This document shows positions 55,595 to 63,831 of a stretch of DNA of 64,000 bases, piece by piece. The position numbers were made by a program, and so were the translations under genes. The notes under the pieces were generated by a model, which was not told the DNA's origin, searched no databases, and was given only the letters and a program-made list of their open reading frames with translations. The first letter of the stretch is position 1; each line of letters begins with the position of its first letter. Source of the stretch: an uncultured Ruthenibacterium sp. (lineage in GTDB: Bacteria > Bacillota > Clostridia > Oscillospirales > Ruminococcaceae); NCBI GenBank assembly GCA_944386565.1, contig CALXBO010000076.1, positions 29,595 to 93,594 on the forward strand, given 5' to 3'.

Positions 55595-55608
55595 CGTCCG
55601 TTTTTTTT
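55595..55608 (+). terminator. Right arm and T-run of the split operon terminator
   Basis: CGTCCGTTTTTTTT at 55595-55608 completes the stem whose left arm is at 53516-53525. Confidence 0.5.
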
Positions 55609-55616
55609 ACAAAACC

Positions 55617-56162
55617 TCATTCGGCCTTTTCTGTAAGGGAAAATGTAACGGAAACGGTTCCTTTTCCGAGAGCCGCCTGCAAATCTTCCGTCTCATTGAT
55701 TTTCCCCAGACGCGTGTAGCTCCAGGTATTTGAACCGTAGAAAATAACGATCTGATTTCCCTGATACAGCACAATGTCCCCCGCCTGCGTCGTCGTATAC
55801 GCATCGTCCGCGGGCAGATCTGTTCCGAGAGCACCCACCTTCTCAAATCCGCCGTAATCATTCAAGGAAATGGTGACGGAACCATTCTGAAGCAATTTCA
55901 TCAACGCGTTTGCCGCATCGTTATCCTCAAGGGCAACGGCGAACGTCTCATTTCCGGCCGATAAGTAAATTACATTCTGACTCATTTCCGACTCATCCTT
56001 CTTTCCTTCCGTTCCGGAATTTCCGGACAAACTGTTTGCGCTTCTGTTTCCTTCCTGTCCGTTTTCATCGATACCGCTTGAAGATGAACTGTCCGCCGGC
56101 GAACAGGCAACGAGCATCAGTATCAAAAGAATCGTCAACGGTACGCACCATACGTCTTTCAC
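55617..56162 (-). CDS. Lipoprotein with cyclophilin-like fold
   Basis: From GTG 56160-56162 (GAGAGGAG upstream) the 181-residue protein has a lipoprotein signal (WCVPLTILLILMLVAC) with lipobox LVAC, a Ser/Gly/Asn-rich linker, and a domain with the cyclophilin-like pattern: FAVALEDNDAANALMKLL, ISLNDYGGFEKVGALGTDLP and GDIVLYQGNQIVIFYGSNTW. Related small proteins are of unknown function. Longer in-frame starts exist upstream but would bury the signal peptide. Confidence 0.8.
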   Translation of the reverse strand: MKDVWCVPLTILLILMLVACSPADSSSSSGIDENGQEGNRSANSLSGNSGTEGKKDESEMSQNVIYLSAGNETFAVALEDNDAANALMKLLQNGSVTISLNDYGGFEKVGALGTDLPADDAYTTTQAGDIVLYQGNQIVIFYGSNTWSYTRLGKINETEDLQAALGKGTVSVTFSLTEKAE

Positions 56163-56287
56163 AGTCCCGGCTCCTCTCAGCTCACACAGATTTTTCGCCC
56201 TCCGGATGCCGTATTGCGCTATGATCATATTTTTCGTCAGAAAACAATGTTCGCCTGTCCGCTTCGGCACACTTTGCATCCGTCGTT

Positions 56288-56296
56288 CATAGAATA
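56288..56296 (+). promoter_or_regulatory. Sigma-K-like -10 element
   Basis: CATAGAATA matches the sigma-K -10 consensus CATANNNTA. An AC dinucleotide about 15-16 nt upstream could serve as the minimal -35. It is 32 nt before the start of the Cys-rich gene. Confidence 0.45.
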
Positions 56297-56327
56297 ATAC
56301 GAATCCAAACTCAAGGAGGAATTCATC

Positions 56328-56657
56328 ATGTCAATGCCCGTTATCAACAGATCCTGCCATCCCGTCAGCATGCATCAGGCCGTCACCGATCTTCTGGAAT
56401 CCATTGCGCTCCAGGAAACGGCTCTCAGCCACATCCTGAACGCCGCCGGCGAGGAAATGCAGGCCTGCATCGCATGCGACGGCAGTGTTTCCCGCCTGTT
56501 CGACGTGAACGACAACATCATCGGCCTGATCAATGCAGTCGGTGAACTGGAATGCGCTCTGAAAGGCAAACTGCAGCACATCACGGACAGCATGTGCGGC
56601 TGCCTGGACGCATCCGAGTGTGGCTGCGGCTGCGACTGCGGTGACGCAGAAGACTGA
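56328..56657 (+). CDS. Small Cys-rich protein, probable spore surface component
   Basis: The 109-residue protein has the segment LLESIALQETALSHILNAAGEEMQ, a pattern I know from clostridial small proteins and C-terminal domains of collagen-like spore proteins. It ends in a cysteine/glycine cluster (MCGCLDASECGCGCDCG) that could be disulfide cross-linked. AAGGAGG precedes the ATG. The sigma-K-like promoter supports late mother-cell expression. The role is inferred. Confidence 0.7.
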   Translation: MSMPVINRSCHPVSMHQAVTDLLESIALQETALSHILNAAGEEMQACIACDGSVSRLFDVNDNIIGLINAVGELECALKGKLQHITDSMCGCLDASECGCGCDCGDAED

Positions 56658-56679
56658 CGTTACAAATCCCTCTGTCCGG

Positions 56680-56708
56680 GTCCGCGGCCTTGTGCCGCGG
56701 ACTTTTTT
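56680..56708 (+). terminator. Terminator of the Cys-rich gene
   Basis: GTCCGCGGC (56680-56688) pairs with GCCGCGGAC (56694-56702), followed by TTTTTT. Confidence 0.9.
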
Positions 56709-56746
56709 CAAAAAAGCCGCGCAGGCATCCCCTGCACGGCTTTCCG
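56709..56746 (-). terminator. Terminator of the liv operon
   Basis: On the minus strand AAAGCCGTGCAGG pairs with CCTGCGCGGCTTT with one mismatch, followed by a U-run. Confidence 0.85.
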
Positions 56747-56764
56747 AAATATTCTCTTTCCCGG

Positions 56765-57481
56765 TCAACCGCCCAGATAGGCTGCACGGACTTTCGGGTC
56801 GTTCGCCAACTCCTGCGCATTGCCGGACATCGCAATCGTGCCTGTCTCAAGCACATAAGCGCGGTTCGCAATCTCCAGTGCCTTCTTCGCATTCTGCTCG
56901 ACGAGAAGCACGGTCACTCCATCCTTGTTGATGTCCTGAATGATGTGGAAAATCTCCTGTACAAGCAAAGGAGACAAGCCCATCGACGGCTCATCAAGCA
57001 GAAGCATCTTCGGGCGGCACATCAGCGCGCGTCCGATCGCCAGCATCTGCTGCTCACCGCCGGACAGCGTTCCGGCAGTCTGCCGGCGGCGCTCTTTCAG
57101 ACGAGGAAGGCGTTCAAATACCATCTCATAGTCCGCGGCGATTGCATCCGGACCGTCTGTTCTGGTATATGCACCCATTTCCAGATTCTGCTGAACCGTC
57201 AGATTGGCAAACACGCGGCGGCCTTCCGGAACCTGCGTGAGACCCAGCTTGATGATCTTGTACGCTTCCATATGCGTCAAAGAATGACCGCAGAACTCGA
57301 TCTCGCCGCTCTCCGCGTGCAGAAGACGGGAAATCGCATGAAGCGTCGTTGTCTTGCCTGCGCCGTTGGCGCCGATGAGCGTAACGATTTCGCCTTCGTT
57401 TACATCAAACGAAATTCCTTTGATCGCCTTGATCGCGCCGTAACTGACGTGAAGATCCCGGACGGAAAGCATCGTTCCCAT
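56765..57481 (-). CDS. livF: Branched-chain amino acid ABC transporter ATP-binding protein LivF
   Basis: The 238-residue ATPase has Walker A GANGAGKTTT, signature LSGGEQQMLAIGRALM, Walker B LLLDEPSMGLSP and the LivF-type C-terminus ELANDPKVRAAYLGG. ATG 57481 has GGGAGG upstream; a GTG three codons earlier overlaps the livG stop. It is the last gene of the operon and pairs with LivG. Confidence 0.95.
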   Translation of the reverse strand: MGTMLSVRDLHVSYGAIKAIKGISFDVNEGEIVTLIGANGAGKTTTLHAISRLLHAESGEIEFCGHSLTHMEAYKIIKLGLTQVPEGRRVFANLTVQQNLEMGAYTRTDGPDAIAADYEMVFERLPRLKERRRQTAGTLSGGEQQMLAIGRALMCRPKMLLLDEPSMGLSPLLVQEIFHIIQDINKDGVTVLLVEQNAKKALEIANRAYVLETGTIAMSGNAQELANDPKVRAAYLGG

Positions 57482-57482
57482 C

Positions 57483-58244
57483 TTATTCACCTCCCAGATA
57501 TGCCGCGATCACGCGCGGATCGTTGCGCACCGTCTGCGCATCGCCCTGTGCGATGATGCTGCCGTAGTCCACGACAACGATCTTCTCGCACAGCTCCATA
57601 ACAAAGCTCATGTCATGCTCGATCAGAAGGATGGCAACACCGAACTGATTGCGCACGAAGTGGATGGTTTCCGCCAGCTCCGCAGTCTCATTCGGGTTCA
57701 TACCGGCTGCCGGCTCATCGAGCAGCAGCAGCTTCGGATTTGTGGCCAGAGCGCGTGCGATTTCCAGCTTGCGCTGCTTGCCGTACGGAAGGTTTGACGC
57801 CTTCTGATAGGCTTCATCCTCCAGGCCGAAAATCTTCAGCAGGGACATCGCCTTGCCGCGCATGATGTTCTCTTTTTCGTGGTAAGACGGCAGGCGGAGA
57901 ATTCCGGACAGCGTAGAATAACGCACCTGATTGTGAAGACCGACCTTCACGTTATCAAGAACGGTCATATCGTTGAACAAGCGAATGTTCTGAAAAGTAC
58001 GGGCGATTCCCGCCTTGCTGATCTTCTCGGGATGCATACCGGTAATGTTCATCCCGTCCAGAATGATCTCGCCTTCATTGGGCTTATAAACACCCGTCAG
58101 CATGTTGAAAATCGTTGTCTTGCCGGCGCCGTTCGGGCCAATCAGGCCGTAAAGCTGGCCTTTCTCGATTTTCAGGCTAAACTTGTCGACGGCATGAAGG
58201 CCGCCGAACACAATGCCAAGATGGTTTACTTCCAACAGTGCCAT
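57483..58244 (-). CDS. livG: Branched-chain amino acid ABC transporter ATP-binding protein LivG
   Basis: The 253-residue ATPase shows FGGLHAVDKFSLKIEKG, Walker A GPNGAGKTT, the LivG-specific GIARTFQNIRLF, signature LPYGKQRKLEIARALA and Walker B LLLDEPAAGMNP. GGGGG precedes the ATG. It is coupled to livF. Confidence 0.95.
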   Translation of the reverse strand: MALLEVNHLGIVFGGLHAVDKFSLKIEKGQLYGLIGPNGAGKTTIFNMLTGVYKPNEGEIILDGMNITGMHPEKISKAGIARTFQNIRLFNDMTVLDNVKVGLHNQVRYSTLSGILRLPSYHEKENIMRGKAMSLLKIFGLEDEAYQKASNLPYGKQRKLEIARALATNPKLLLLDEPAAGMNPNETAELAETIHFVRNQFGVAILLIEHDMSFVMELCEKIVVVDYGSIIAQGDAQTVRNDPRVIAAYLGGE

Positions 58245-58247
58245 TCG

Positions 58248-59342
58248 TCAAGCCCCCTTCTTCGTATTTTGTGCTTTCTTCCGATCGAAGAAGGCCTGAA
58301 GCCGTCCGAAACGGAGACGCTCCCAGACGGAAGCACAGAAGCTCCGGATCTGCGGACTCTGTTTGAACAGCATCATCAGAATCAGCACAATGGCGTACAC
58401 CAGCATGCGGTAATCGCTGAAGCTGCGCAGCAGTTCAGGAAGCACGGTCAGGATTGCTGCTGCAATCACAGATCCGCGGATATTGCCCATACCGCCGACT
58501 ACAACAAACACGAGGATCAGAATCGACGTGTTGTAATCGAATTTTTTGGCCACAACCGTCGCAAGGCTGTGCGCGTAGAGGGCGCCCGCCATACCAGCCA
58601 GAGCTGCGGAAATCGTGAACGCGATCATTTTGTACTTGGTCACGTTGATGCCCACGGACTCTGCCGCAATTCGATTGTCACGGATCGACATGATCGCGCG
58701 GCCGGTGCGCGAGTGAATGAGGTTCAGCACGATCACAAGCGTAATCAGCACGAGGACAAAACCGATGGTGAACGTCGACATGCGGTTGACGCCGGTGATG
58801 CCCTGCGCGCCCTTGATGATGACGCGCCCACTCTCATCCATATTCAGCGCGTTGGCGTCCTTCATGGAAATGTGAAGGCCGGAACCGTCAATGCCGATGT
58901 AAAAGGCATTGAGCAGATTCTTGATGATCTCGCCGAACGCGAGGGTCACAATCGCAAGATAGTCGCCCTGCAGGCGCAGAACCGGAATGCCGATCAGGAT
59001 ACCGAAGACGCCGGCCACTGCCGTTCCGATCAGGAGAGCAAGAATCATTGTGAGCCAGGTCGGAAGTGCATCACCAACCGCAACCGAAAAGAATGCGCTG
59101 CTGAATGCACCTACGCTCATAAAGCCCGCGTGGCCGAGGCTCAGCTCGCCTAGCACACCGACCGTCAGGTTCAGCGATACCGCCATGATGATATACGAGC
59201 AAATCGGGATCAGCTGTCCGGTCAGGGAGTTGGAAAGCATCCCCGCAGCCGACATCACCTGAATGACGGCAAACGCGACGATGACGATCGCATACGTTAC
59301 AAGGTTTTGCCGAGTCGTACGGCTGATATTCTTCAGATTCAT
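58248..59342 (-). CDS. livM: Branched-chain amino acid ABC transporter permease LivM
   Basis: The 364-residue permease has about eight to ten hydrophobic segments and the conserved FGEIIKNLLNAFYIG, RTGRAIMSIRDNRIAAESVGIN and the GGMGNIRGSVIAAAIL block of LivM. ATG 59342 was chosen over an upstream in-frame codon because GTGAGG lies upstream. Confidence 0.93.
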   Translation of the reverse strand: MNLKNISRTTRQNLVTYAIVIVAFAVIQVMSAAGMLSNSLTGQLIPICSYIIMAVSLNLTVGVLGELSLGHAGFMSVGAFSSAFFSVAVGDALPTWLTMILALLIGTAVAGVFGILIGIPVLRLQGDYLAIVTLAFGEIIKNLLNAFYIGIDGSGLHISMKDANALNMDESGRVIIKGAQGITGVNRMSTFTIGFVLVLITLVIVLNLIHSRTGRAIMSIRDNRIAAESVGINVTKYKMIAFTISAALAGMAGALYAHSLATVVAKKFDYNTSILILVFVVVGGMGNIRGSVIAAAILTVLPELLRSFSDYRMLVYAIVLILMMLFKQSPQIRSFCASVWERLRFGRLQAFFDRKKAQNTKKGA

Positions 59343-59352
59343 ACGTCTCACC

Positions 59353-60234
59353 TCACACCTTTTCACGAATCTGCTTGCCGAGGATACCGGCCGGACGAAC
59401 GAGCAGCACTACGATCAGCACTGCGAACACGATCGCGTCCGAGATCTGGGAAGAAATGTAATACTTGCTCAGAATCTCAATGATACCAAGAAGCACACCG
59501 CCAATCATCGCGCCGGGGATGGAACCGATACCGCCGAATACCGCGGCAACGAACGCCTTGATACCGGGCATGGCGCCCGTCGTCGGCAGCAGCGAAGGCT
59601 GCGCGGAGCACAGCAGCACGCCGGCCACGGCAGCCAGGGCCGAACCGATTGCAAACGTCAGGCTGATCGTGGCATTCACGTTGATGCCCATCAGCTGTGC
59701 TGCGCCCTTGTCCTCAGATACCGCCAGCATCGCGTGGCCCACTTTTGTACGGTTTACAAACAGCGTCAGCGCAGCCATGATGATTGCCGAAACAACGATT
59801 GTCACGATCGTCTCGCCGGTGATGACGAGCGATCCGTCAAACAGACGCAGCGGCTCCATGGAAACAACGGACGTGAAAGATTTCGGGTCGGAGCCCCAGA
59901 TCAGCAGAGCCAGATTCTGAAGCAGATAGCTGACGCCGATAGCCGTGATCAGAACAGCCAGGCTGGGTGCGCTGCGCAGCGGCTTGTAGGCCACGCGCTC
60001 GATGGTAATTCCCAGAATCGTACATACGACGACCGCCGCAAGGATTCCGACGATCGAAGGCAGCCCCAGCGAAGTCATCACAATAAAGCAGATATAACCG
60101 CCCACCATAATGATATCGCCGTGCGCAAAGTTCAGCATACGAGCGATGCCGTAAACCATGGTATAGCCGAGGGCGATAACTGCGTATACGCTGCCCAAAC
60201 TGATACCATTGACAAGATTCGATAAAAACTCCAT
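59353..60234 (-). CDS. livH: Branched-chain amino acid ABC transporter permease LivH
   Basis: The 293-residue permease shows the LivH blocks GSVYAVIALGYTMVYGI and LNFAHGDIIMVG near the start, TLFVNRTKVGHAMLAVSEDK in the middle, and AVFGGIGSIPGAMIGG near the end. ATG 60234 has AAGGGG upstream. Confidence 0.94.
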   Translation of the reverse strand: MEFLSNLVNGISLGSVYAVIALGYTMVYGIARMLNFAHGDIIMVGGYICFIVMTSLGLPSIVGILAAVVVCTILGITIERVAYKPLRSAPSLAVLITAIGVSYLLQNLALLIWGSDPKSFTSVVSMEPLRLFDGSLVITGETIVTIVVSAIIMAALTLFVNRTKVGHAMLAVSEDKGAAQLMGINVNATISLTFAIGSALAAVAGVLLCSAQPSLLPTTGAMPGIKAFVAAVFGGIGSIPGAMIGGVLLGIIEILSKYYISSQISDAIVFAVLIVVLLVRPAGILGKQIREKV

Positions 60235-60390
60235 TCGATACGCCCCTTTTATCTTATTCCCTTCAGGCCCGACTGCAAAACCGCACGGTATGCCGAAATG
60301 CTGCAGAATATTGTTTATTATACCATATATAGGGTATTCACACAATCATTTGTGTCGAAATCATGAACATTTTTCGCCATGCCTGATTGG

Positions 60391-60429
60391 AAAGAAGGCT
60401 GCCGTACACAAAGTCCGGCAGCCTTCTTT
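60391..60429 (-). terminator. Attenuating terminator between livJ and livH
   Basis: AAAGAAGGCTGCCG (60391-60404) pairs perfectly with CGGCAGCCTTCTTT (60416-60429). It follows livJ and lies 150 nt before livH, so it may lower expression of the transporter relative to the binding protein. Confidence 0.75.
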
Positions 60430-60456
60430 GACTTTCATTTACAAAGCAGTTGCAAA

Positions 60457-61638
60457 TTATGCGGCAACATAGACGCCATTCTCAATAATGTACACCGCAG
60501 GCGTTTTCGTGGGAGCGCCGCTCGCGTCCCAAGTGATGCCCTTACCGGTCAGGCCGTCCAGTTCAATCTCGGTGATCGCCGTCTTCAGCGCATCGCAGAT
60601 ATCCGAATAGCTCATATCGGCCGTCACGCCGGCTTTCTGAATTGCAGCGTCGATCGCATAGATTGCATCGTAAGCATCCGCGGCAAACTGGTTCGGAGTC
60701 TCGCCGCCGGACTTCTCTTCGTACGCCGCCACAAAAGACGTCGTCATCTCATCGGTAGCTGCTGCGGTAAACGGAGTCATCAGCATGACACCCTCGGCCA
60801 GAGCGGTGTCAAAGTTCTCAACAGACACCAGTCCGTCCAGGCCGTCGCAGCCGAAGACCAGAGGCTCATAACCGACTGCATCGGCACGCGTAAGGATCAG
60901 AGACGCCTCATTGTAGTAAATCGGCAGGAACAGCAGATCAGCACCGCTGGACTGAGCTTTCGAAACCTGGGCAGAGAAGTCCTTGTTGCTGTCGGAAGTG
61001 AACTTCTCGTCGCAAACGATCTCCAGACCCAGCTCTTCAGCCTTCGCCACAAACGCATCGTGGATACCGGAAGAATATACATCCGAGCTGTCATAGATGA
61101 TGGCAATCTTCGTGGCGAGGTTGTTTTCAGAAATGTACTCAGCGGACAGCGTGCCCTGCTCCGGGTCAGAGAAGCAAACGCGGAAAGCGTTGTCCGTCGC
61201 AATGCAGTCTTCGGCAGAGCCGGACGGAGTGATCTGGAACATATTGTCCGCAGAAGTCTCCGCAGCCACCGCGATGCACGGCGTGCTGGTAACGGTTCCC
61301 ATCAGGATCTGCATACCCCAGTCCTTCAGGTTGTTGTAGGCGTTGATGGACTTCTCGGCGTCGTTCTCGTCATCTTCGAACTTGAACTCGTACTGGATAC
61401 CGCCCTTCGCGTTGATTTCCTCAACAGCAATTTCCGCACCCAGTTTTACGGCATTGCCGTATACCGCGGCAGCGCCCGTAACAGGGCCAATGCCGCCGAT
61501 CTTGATGACGGTCGTGCCATTAGAACCTTCCGAAGCACCACCGGTGCTTGCAGTGCTGGCAGAAGAAGCGCTGTTTCCGCACGCAGCCAGAGACAGAGCC
61601 ATGCAGCCGGCGAGCACTGCGCTCACAAACTTTTTCAT
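60457..61638 (-). CDS. livJ: Branched-chain amino acid ABC transporter substrate-binding lipoprotein
   Basis: The 393-residue protein has signal peptide MKKFVSAVLAGCMALSLAAC with lipobox LAAC, a Ser/Ala linker, and the periplasmic binding domain beginning IKIGGIGPVTGAAAVYGNAV. Internal blocks such as QFAADAYDAIYAIDAAI are typical of Leu/Ile/Val-binding proteins. It is the most promoter-proximal gene of the liv operon. Confidence 0.94.
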   Translation of the reverse strand: MKKFVSAVLAGCMALSLAACGNSASSASTASTGGASEGSNGTTVIKIGGIGPVTGAAAVYGNAVKLGAEIAVEEINAKGGIQYEFKFEDDENDAEKSINAYNNLKDWGMQILMGTVTSTPCIAVAAETSADNMFQITPSGSAEDCIATDNAFRVCFSDPEQGTLSAEYISENNLATKIAIIYDSSDVYSSGIHDAFVAKAEELGLEIVCDEKFTSDSNKDFSAQVSKAQSSGADLLFLPIYYNEASLILTRADAVGYEPLVFGCDGLDGLVSVENFDTALAEGVMLMTPFTAAATDEMTTSFVAAYEEKSGGETPNQFAADAYDAIYAIDAAIQKAGVTADMSYSDICDALKTAITEIELDGLTGKGITWDASGAPTKTPAVYIIENGVYVAA

Positions 61639-61705
61639 AGCGATTTCCTCCCATATGTTTTTCCCATCATAATTCCATCATTTTGATGTTTCAATGATTG
61701 AATAT

Positions 61706-61734
61706 ATTTTATACGCAATTAAGAAAACATACAA
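61706..61734 (-). promoter_or_regulatory. Promoter of livJ
   Basis: TAAAAT (61706-61711) with a weak -35 TTGTAT (61729-61734), 17-nt spacer. Confidence 0.5.
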
Positions 61735-61830
61735 TATGGATTATGAACAACCTTCGCTTTATCAAAAGAAACTATAAACGGCAGTTTGCACAAATCAACA
61801 TTTCTTTTGTATTGTGTTTTCGCCTTCCTG

Positions 61831-62163
61831 TTATTTTTTTGTTACGTTTTCGTTTTCATTTTGAACCGATACCGGTTTGCATCGGCTCAGGATTTTAGCG
61901 TATCCTCCGCTTCCGTACTGTATGCAGCGATTGATCCGGCTGATCGTCGCCGTACTGATTTCTACATTCTTAACAATCTGCTCGTACGTTCTTCCGGCAA
62001 GCAGCATCTGGGCTGCTTCGATTCGCTGTGCCATATCGGCAAGCTCCTTCACCGTGCAGAGATCCTGGAAAAACTCCCGGCATTCTTCCTTGTTCTCCAG
62101 TTTCAGAATCGCTTCAAACAGTGTATCGACCTGCGCGCTTTCCATGACGGAGTGTTCAGGCAT
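61831..62163 (-). CDS. yerC: YerC/YecD-family TrpR-like protein
   Basis: The 110-residue protein has the TrpR-like helix-turn-helix: DLCTVKELADMAQRIEAAQM and TYEQIVKNVEISTATISRINRC, followed by YGSGGY. It probably binds DNA, but its target is not known; it is not a true tryptophan repressor by length and neighbours. AAAGGAG precedes ATG 62163. Confidence 0.9.
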   Translation of the reverse strand: MPEHSVMESAQVDTLFEAILKLENKEECREFFQDLCTVKELADMAQRIEAAQMLLAGRTYEQIVKNVEISTATISRINRCIQYGSGGYAKILSRCKPVSVQNENENVTKK

Positions 62164-62188
62164 ATCATTTGCTCCTTTCCGTTCGGGT

Positions 62189-62203
62189 TACTTTATTAAA
62201 GTA
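62189..62203. promoter_or_regulatory. Palindrome upstream of yerC
   Basis: TACTTTA-T-TAAAGTA, a perfect 7-bp inverted repeat, lies 26 nt upstream of the yerC start. It could be its self-operator. Confidence 0.4.
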
Positions 62204-62255
62204 CCACATTAAATCGAAAAAAGCAAATCTTTCCTCAAAAAAACTCTGCCAAAAT

Positions 62256-62283
62256 AATTTATCCGAGCGCAAAACAGTGTCAA
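62256..62283 (-). promoter_or_regulatory. Promoter of yerC
   Basis: TTGACA (62278-62283) overlaps the stop codon of the upstream gene; a -10-like TAAATT (62256-62261) follows after 16 nt. Confidence 0.45.
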
Positions 62284-63605
62284 GTGCCGGCATTTGAATT
62301 TCCGGCATCGTGCACTTCCACAAGTGCTTGAATCAGCCGTCTTCCCCGGACGATGCTCGTGTGAATCGTCAGGCCGTCGGATTCCACCGTCAGAGTGCTC
62401 CCGTCCGCAGGAACCGCCCCTAACTGCCCGAATACGTAGCCGCCGAACGTATCGAACGCATCCACAGGCAGTTTTCGGTTCAGCGCATCCGATACTTTTT
62501 CCAGCGAGGCGCTGCCTCCGATTCTCCAGGCATCACTGCCGATCTGCGTGATTTCCTCTTCCATGGGAACTGATGTATCGAAATCGCCGACCAGCTGTTC
62601 CAGCAAATCCTGCATGCTCACAACGCCGACTACGCCGCCGTATTCGTCCAGAACAACTGCAAAGAATTTCTTCTGCGCTTTCATGTTGCGGAACAGAGCG
62701 TCAGCACGAAGGCTGTCCGGCACAAAATAGGCCGGATGAACCGCCGCCTCCAGAACCTCCTCGCGCTCGTGAGACGAGAGTTGGTAATAATCTCTTGCGT
62801 CGAGAATACCGCGGATATCGTCCGCGTTCTTGCCGCAGACCGGATAATAGCGGTGGCGTTTTGCGCGGATGTAGCGGTCCCACGCTTCTTCATCATCCTT
62901 CAGCCAAAGGACGCTCATTTCCGTTCGGTGAGTCGCCAGCTCGCCCACTCCAACATCATCAAATTCAAACACGTTGCGGATCAGTTCCCGCTCGTCCGCG
63001 CCGATCGTTCCCTTTTCAATTCCGGCATCTACCATCATTTGGATATCTTCTTCCGTAACGCTTTCATCATCAGCCCCTGGATCCACACCGAGCAGGCGGA
63101 GAACCGCATTGGTTGAAAACGTGAGCAGGCTCACCAGAGGAGCACAGGCAACAGCGATCGCGGAGATCATGCCAGACATGCCGAGCGCAAGCTTTTCAGC
63201 GTTTTTCATCGCGAGCCGCTTCGGAACAAGTTCGCCGAACACGAGCGTAAAATACGACAGAACCAGCGTTGTCAGAACCGGGGCAACTGCGGCGATAGCT
63301 GATTCCGGAACCGGAATTCCCGTCGACACAAGCGCCTGTGTCAGCGGACCTGCGAAGTTCTGTGCCGCATATGCGCTTCCGATAAAGCCCGACAGCGTAA
63401 TCGCCACCTGGATCGTCGCCAGAAAGCGCGCCGGTTCATTGGTCAGTGCAGCAAGCCTGACCGCGCGCTTATCGCCTTGTGCAGCCATGCGGGCCAGTTT
63501 TGCGTCGTTGAACGAAACCACTGCAATCTCAGCACATGCAAATACAGCATTCAGCGCAATCATGCATACTTGAAGAAGAAGCTGAAACCAAATCGACGTA
63601 CCCAT
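62280..63605 (-). CDS. CNNM/CorC-family (HlyC-like) membrane protein
   Basis: The 441-residue protein has a DUF21 (CNNM) membrane domain (about 1-190) with FACAEIAVVSFNDAKLARMA and the LVFGELVPKRLAMKNAEK loop, two CBS domains (about 205-330) with LDEYGGVVGVVSMQDLLEQLVGD, and a C-terminal CorC_HlyC domain. Relatives such as B. subtilis MpfA are linked to Mg2+ efflux. ATG 63605 is 13 nt from GGAGG; a TTG (63612-63614) only 4 nt away is an alternative start. A leader with a terminator precedes it. Confidence 0.92.
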   Translation of the reverse strand: MGTSIWFQLLLQVCMIALNAVFACAEIAVVSFNDAKLARMAAQGDKRAVRLAALTNEPARFLATIQVAITLSGFIGSAYAAQNFAGPLTQALVSTGIPVPESAIAAVAPVLTTLVLSYFTLVFGELVPKRLAMKNAEKLALGMSGMISAIAVACAPLVSLLTFSTNAVLRLLGVDPGADDESVTEEDIQMMVDAGIEKGTIGADERELIRNVFEFDDVGVGELATHRTEMSVLWLKDDEEAWDRYIRAKRHRYYPVCGKNADDIRGILDARDYYQLSSHEREEVLEAAVHPAYFVPDSLRADALFRNMKAQKKFFAVVLDEYGGVVGVVSMQDLLEQLVGDFDTSVPMEEEITQIGSDAWRIGGSASLEKVSDALNRKLPVDAFDTFGGYVFGQLGAVPADGSTLTVESDGLTIHTSIVRGRRLIQALVEVHDAGNSNAGT

Positions 63606-63643
63606 AAAAATCAAATTTCCTCCATTGTTCGTTCGAGAAAAAA

Positions 63644-63690
63644 CAAAAAGACATAGTCCGTATTTCGTTAATGAAATACAGACTATGTCT
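63644..63690 (-). terminator. Leader terminator (attenuator) ahead of the CorC-family gene
   Basis: AGACATAGTCCGTATTTC (63649-63666) pairs with GAAATACAGACTATGTCT (63673-63690) with one G-U. On the minus strand a U-run follows. The start of the next gene is about 40 nt downstream, so read-through must be regulated or partial. Confidence 0.8.
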
Positions 63691-63739
63691 GATGTATCGC
63701 GTTATTGCGGCAGTTACTACAAGGGTCGTCGCCGTCCAT
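63683..63739 (-). CDS. Putative 18-residue leader peptide
   Basis: ATG 63737-63739 opens MDGDDPCSNCRNNAIHQT, ending with TAG at 63683-63685, inside the first arm of the terminator hairpin. AAAGGAGAG lies 12 nt upstream. The start has four acidic residues plus Pro within the first six, the kind of sequence that destabilises ribosomes at low Mg2+ (known for E. coli/Salmonella MgtL). A ribosome that reaches the stop would block terminator formation. Translation is not shown by sequence alone. Confidence 0.45.
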   Translation of the reverse strand: MDGDDPCSNCRNNAIHQT

Positions 63740-63777
63740 CGCGGTCGTTTTCTCTCCTTTTAGATGAGTATTTTTTA

Positions 63778-63806
63778 TATATATCATATTTCCAGTTGCA
63801 TGTCAA
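63778..63806 (-). promoter_or_regulatory. Promoter of the CorC-family gene leader
   Basis: TTGACA (63801-63806) and TATATA (63778-63783) with a 17-nt spacer; start near 63771. Confidence 0.75.
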
Positions 63807-63825
63807 GAGATTTCCTCTGTATACT
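63796..63825 (+). promoter_or_regulatory. Candidate promoter for a plus-strand small RNA
   Basis: TTGCAT (63796-63801) and TATACT (63820-63825) with an 18-nt spacer, back to back with the leader promoter. Confidence 0.4.
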
Positions 63826-63831
63826 ATGCGA

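Noticed and set aside
63640..63771. Known Mg2+ (M-box) or Mn2+ (yybP-ykoY) riboswitch in the CorC-family leader
   Set aside because: The leader is short and I see none of the conserved cores of these aptamers; the ORF explains the layout better.
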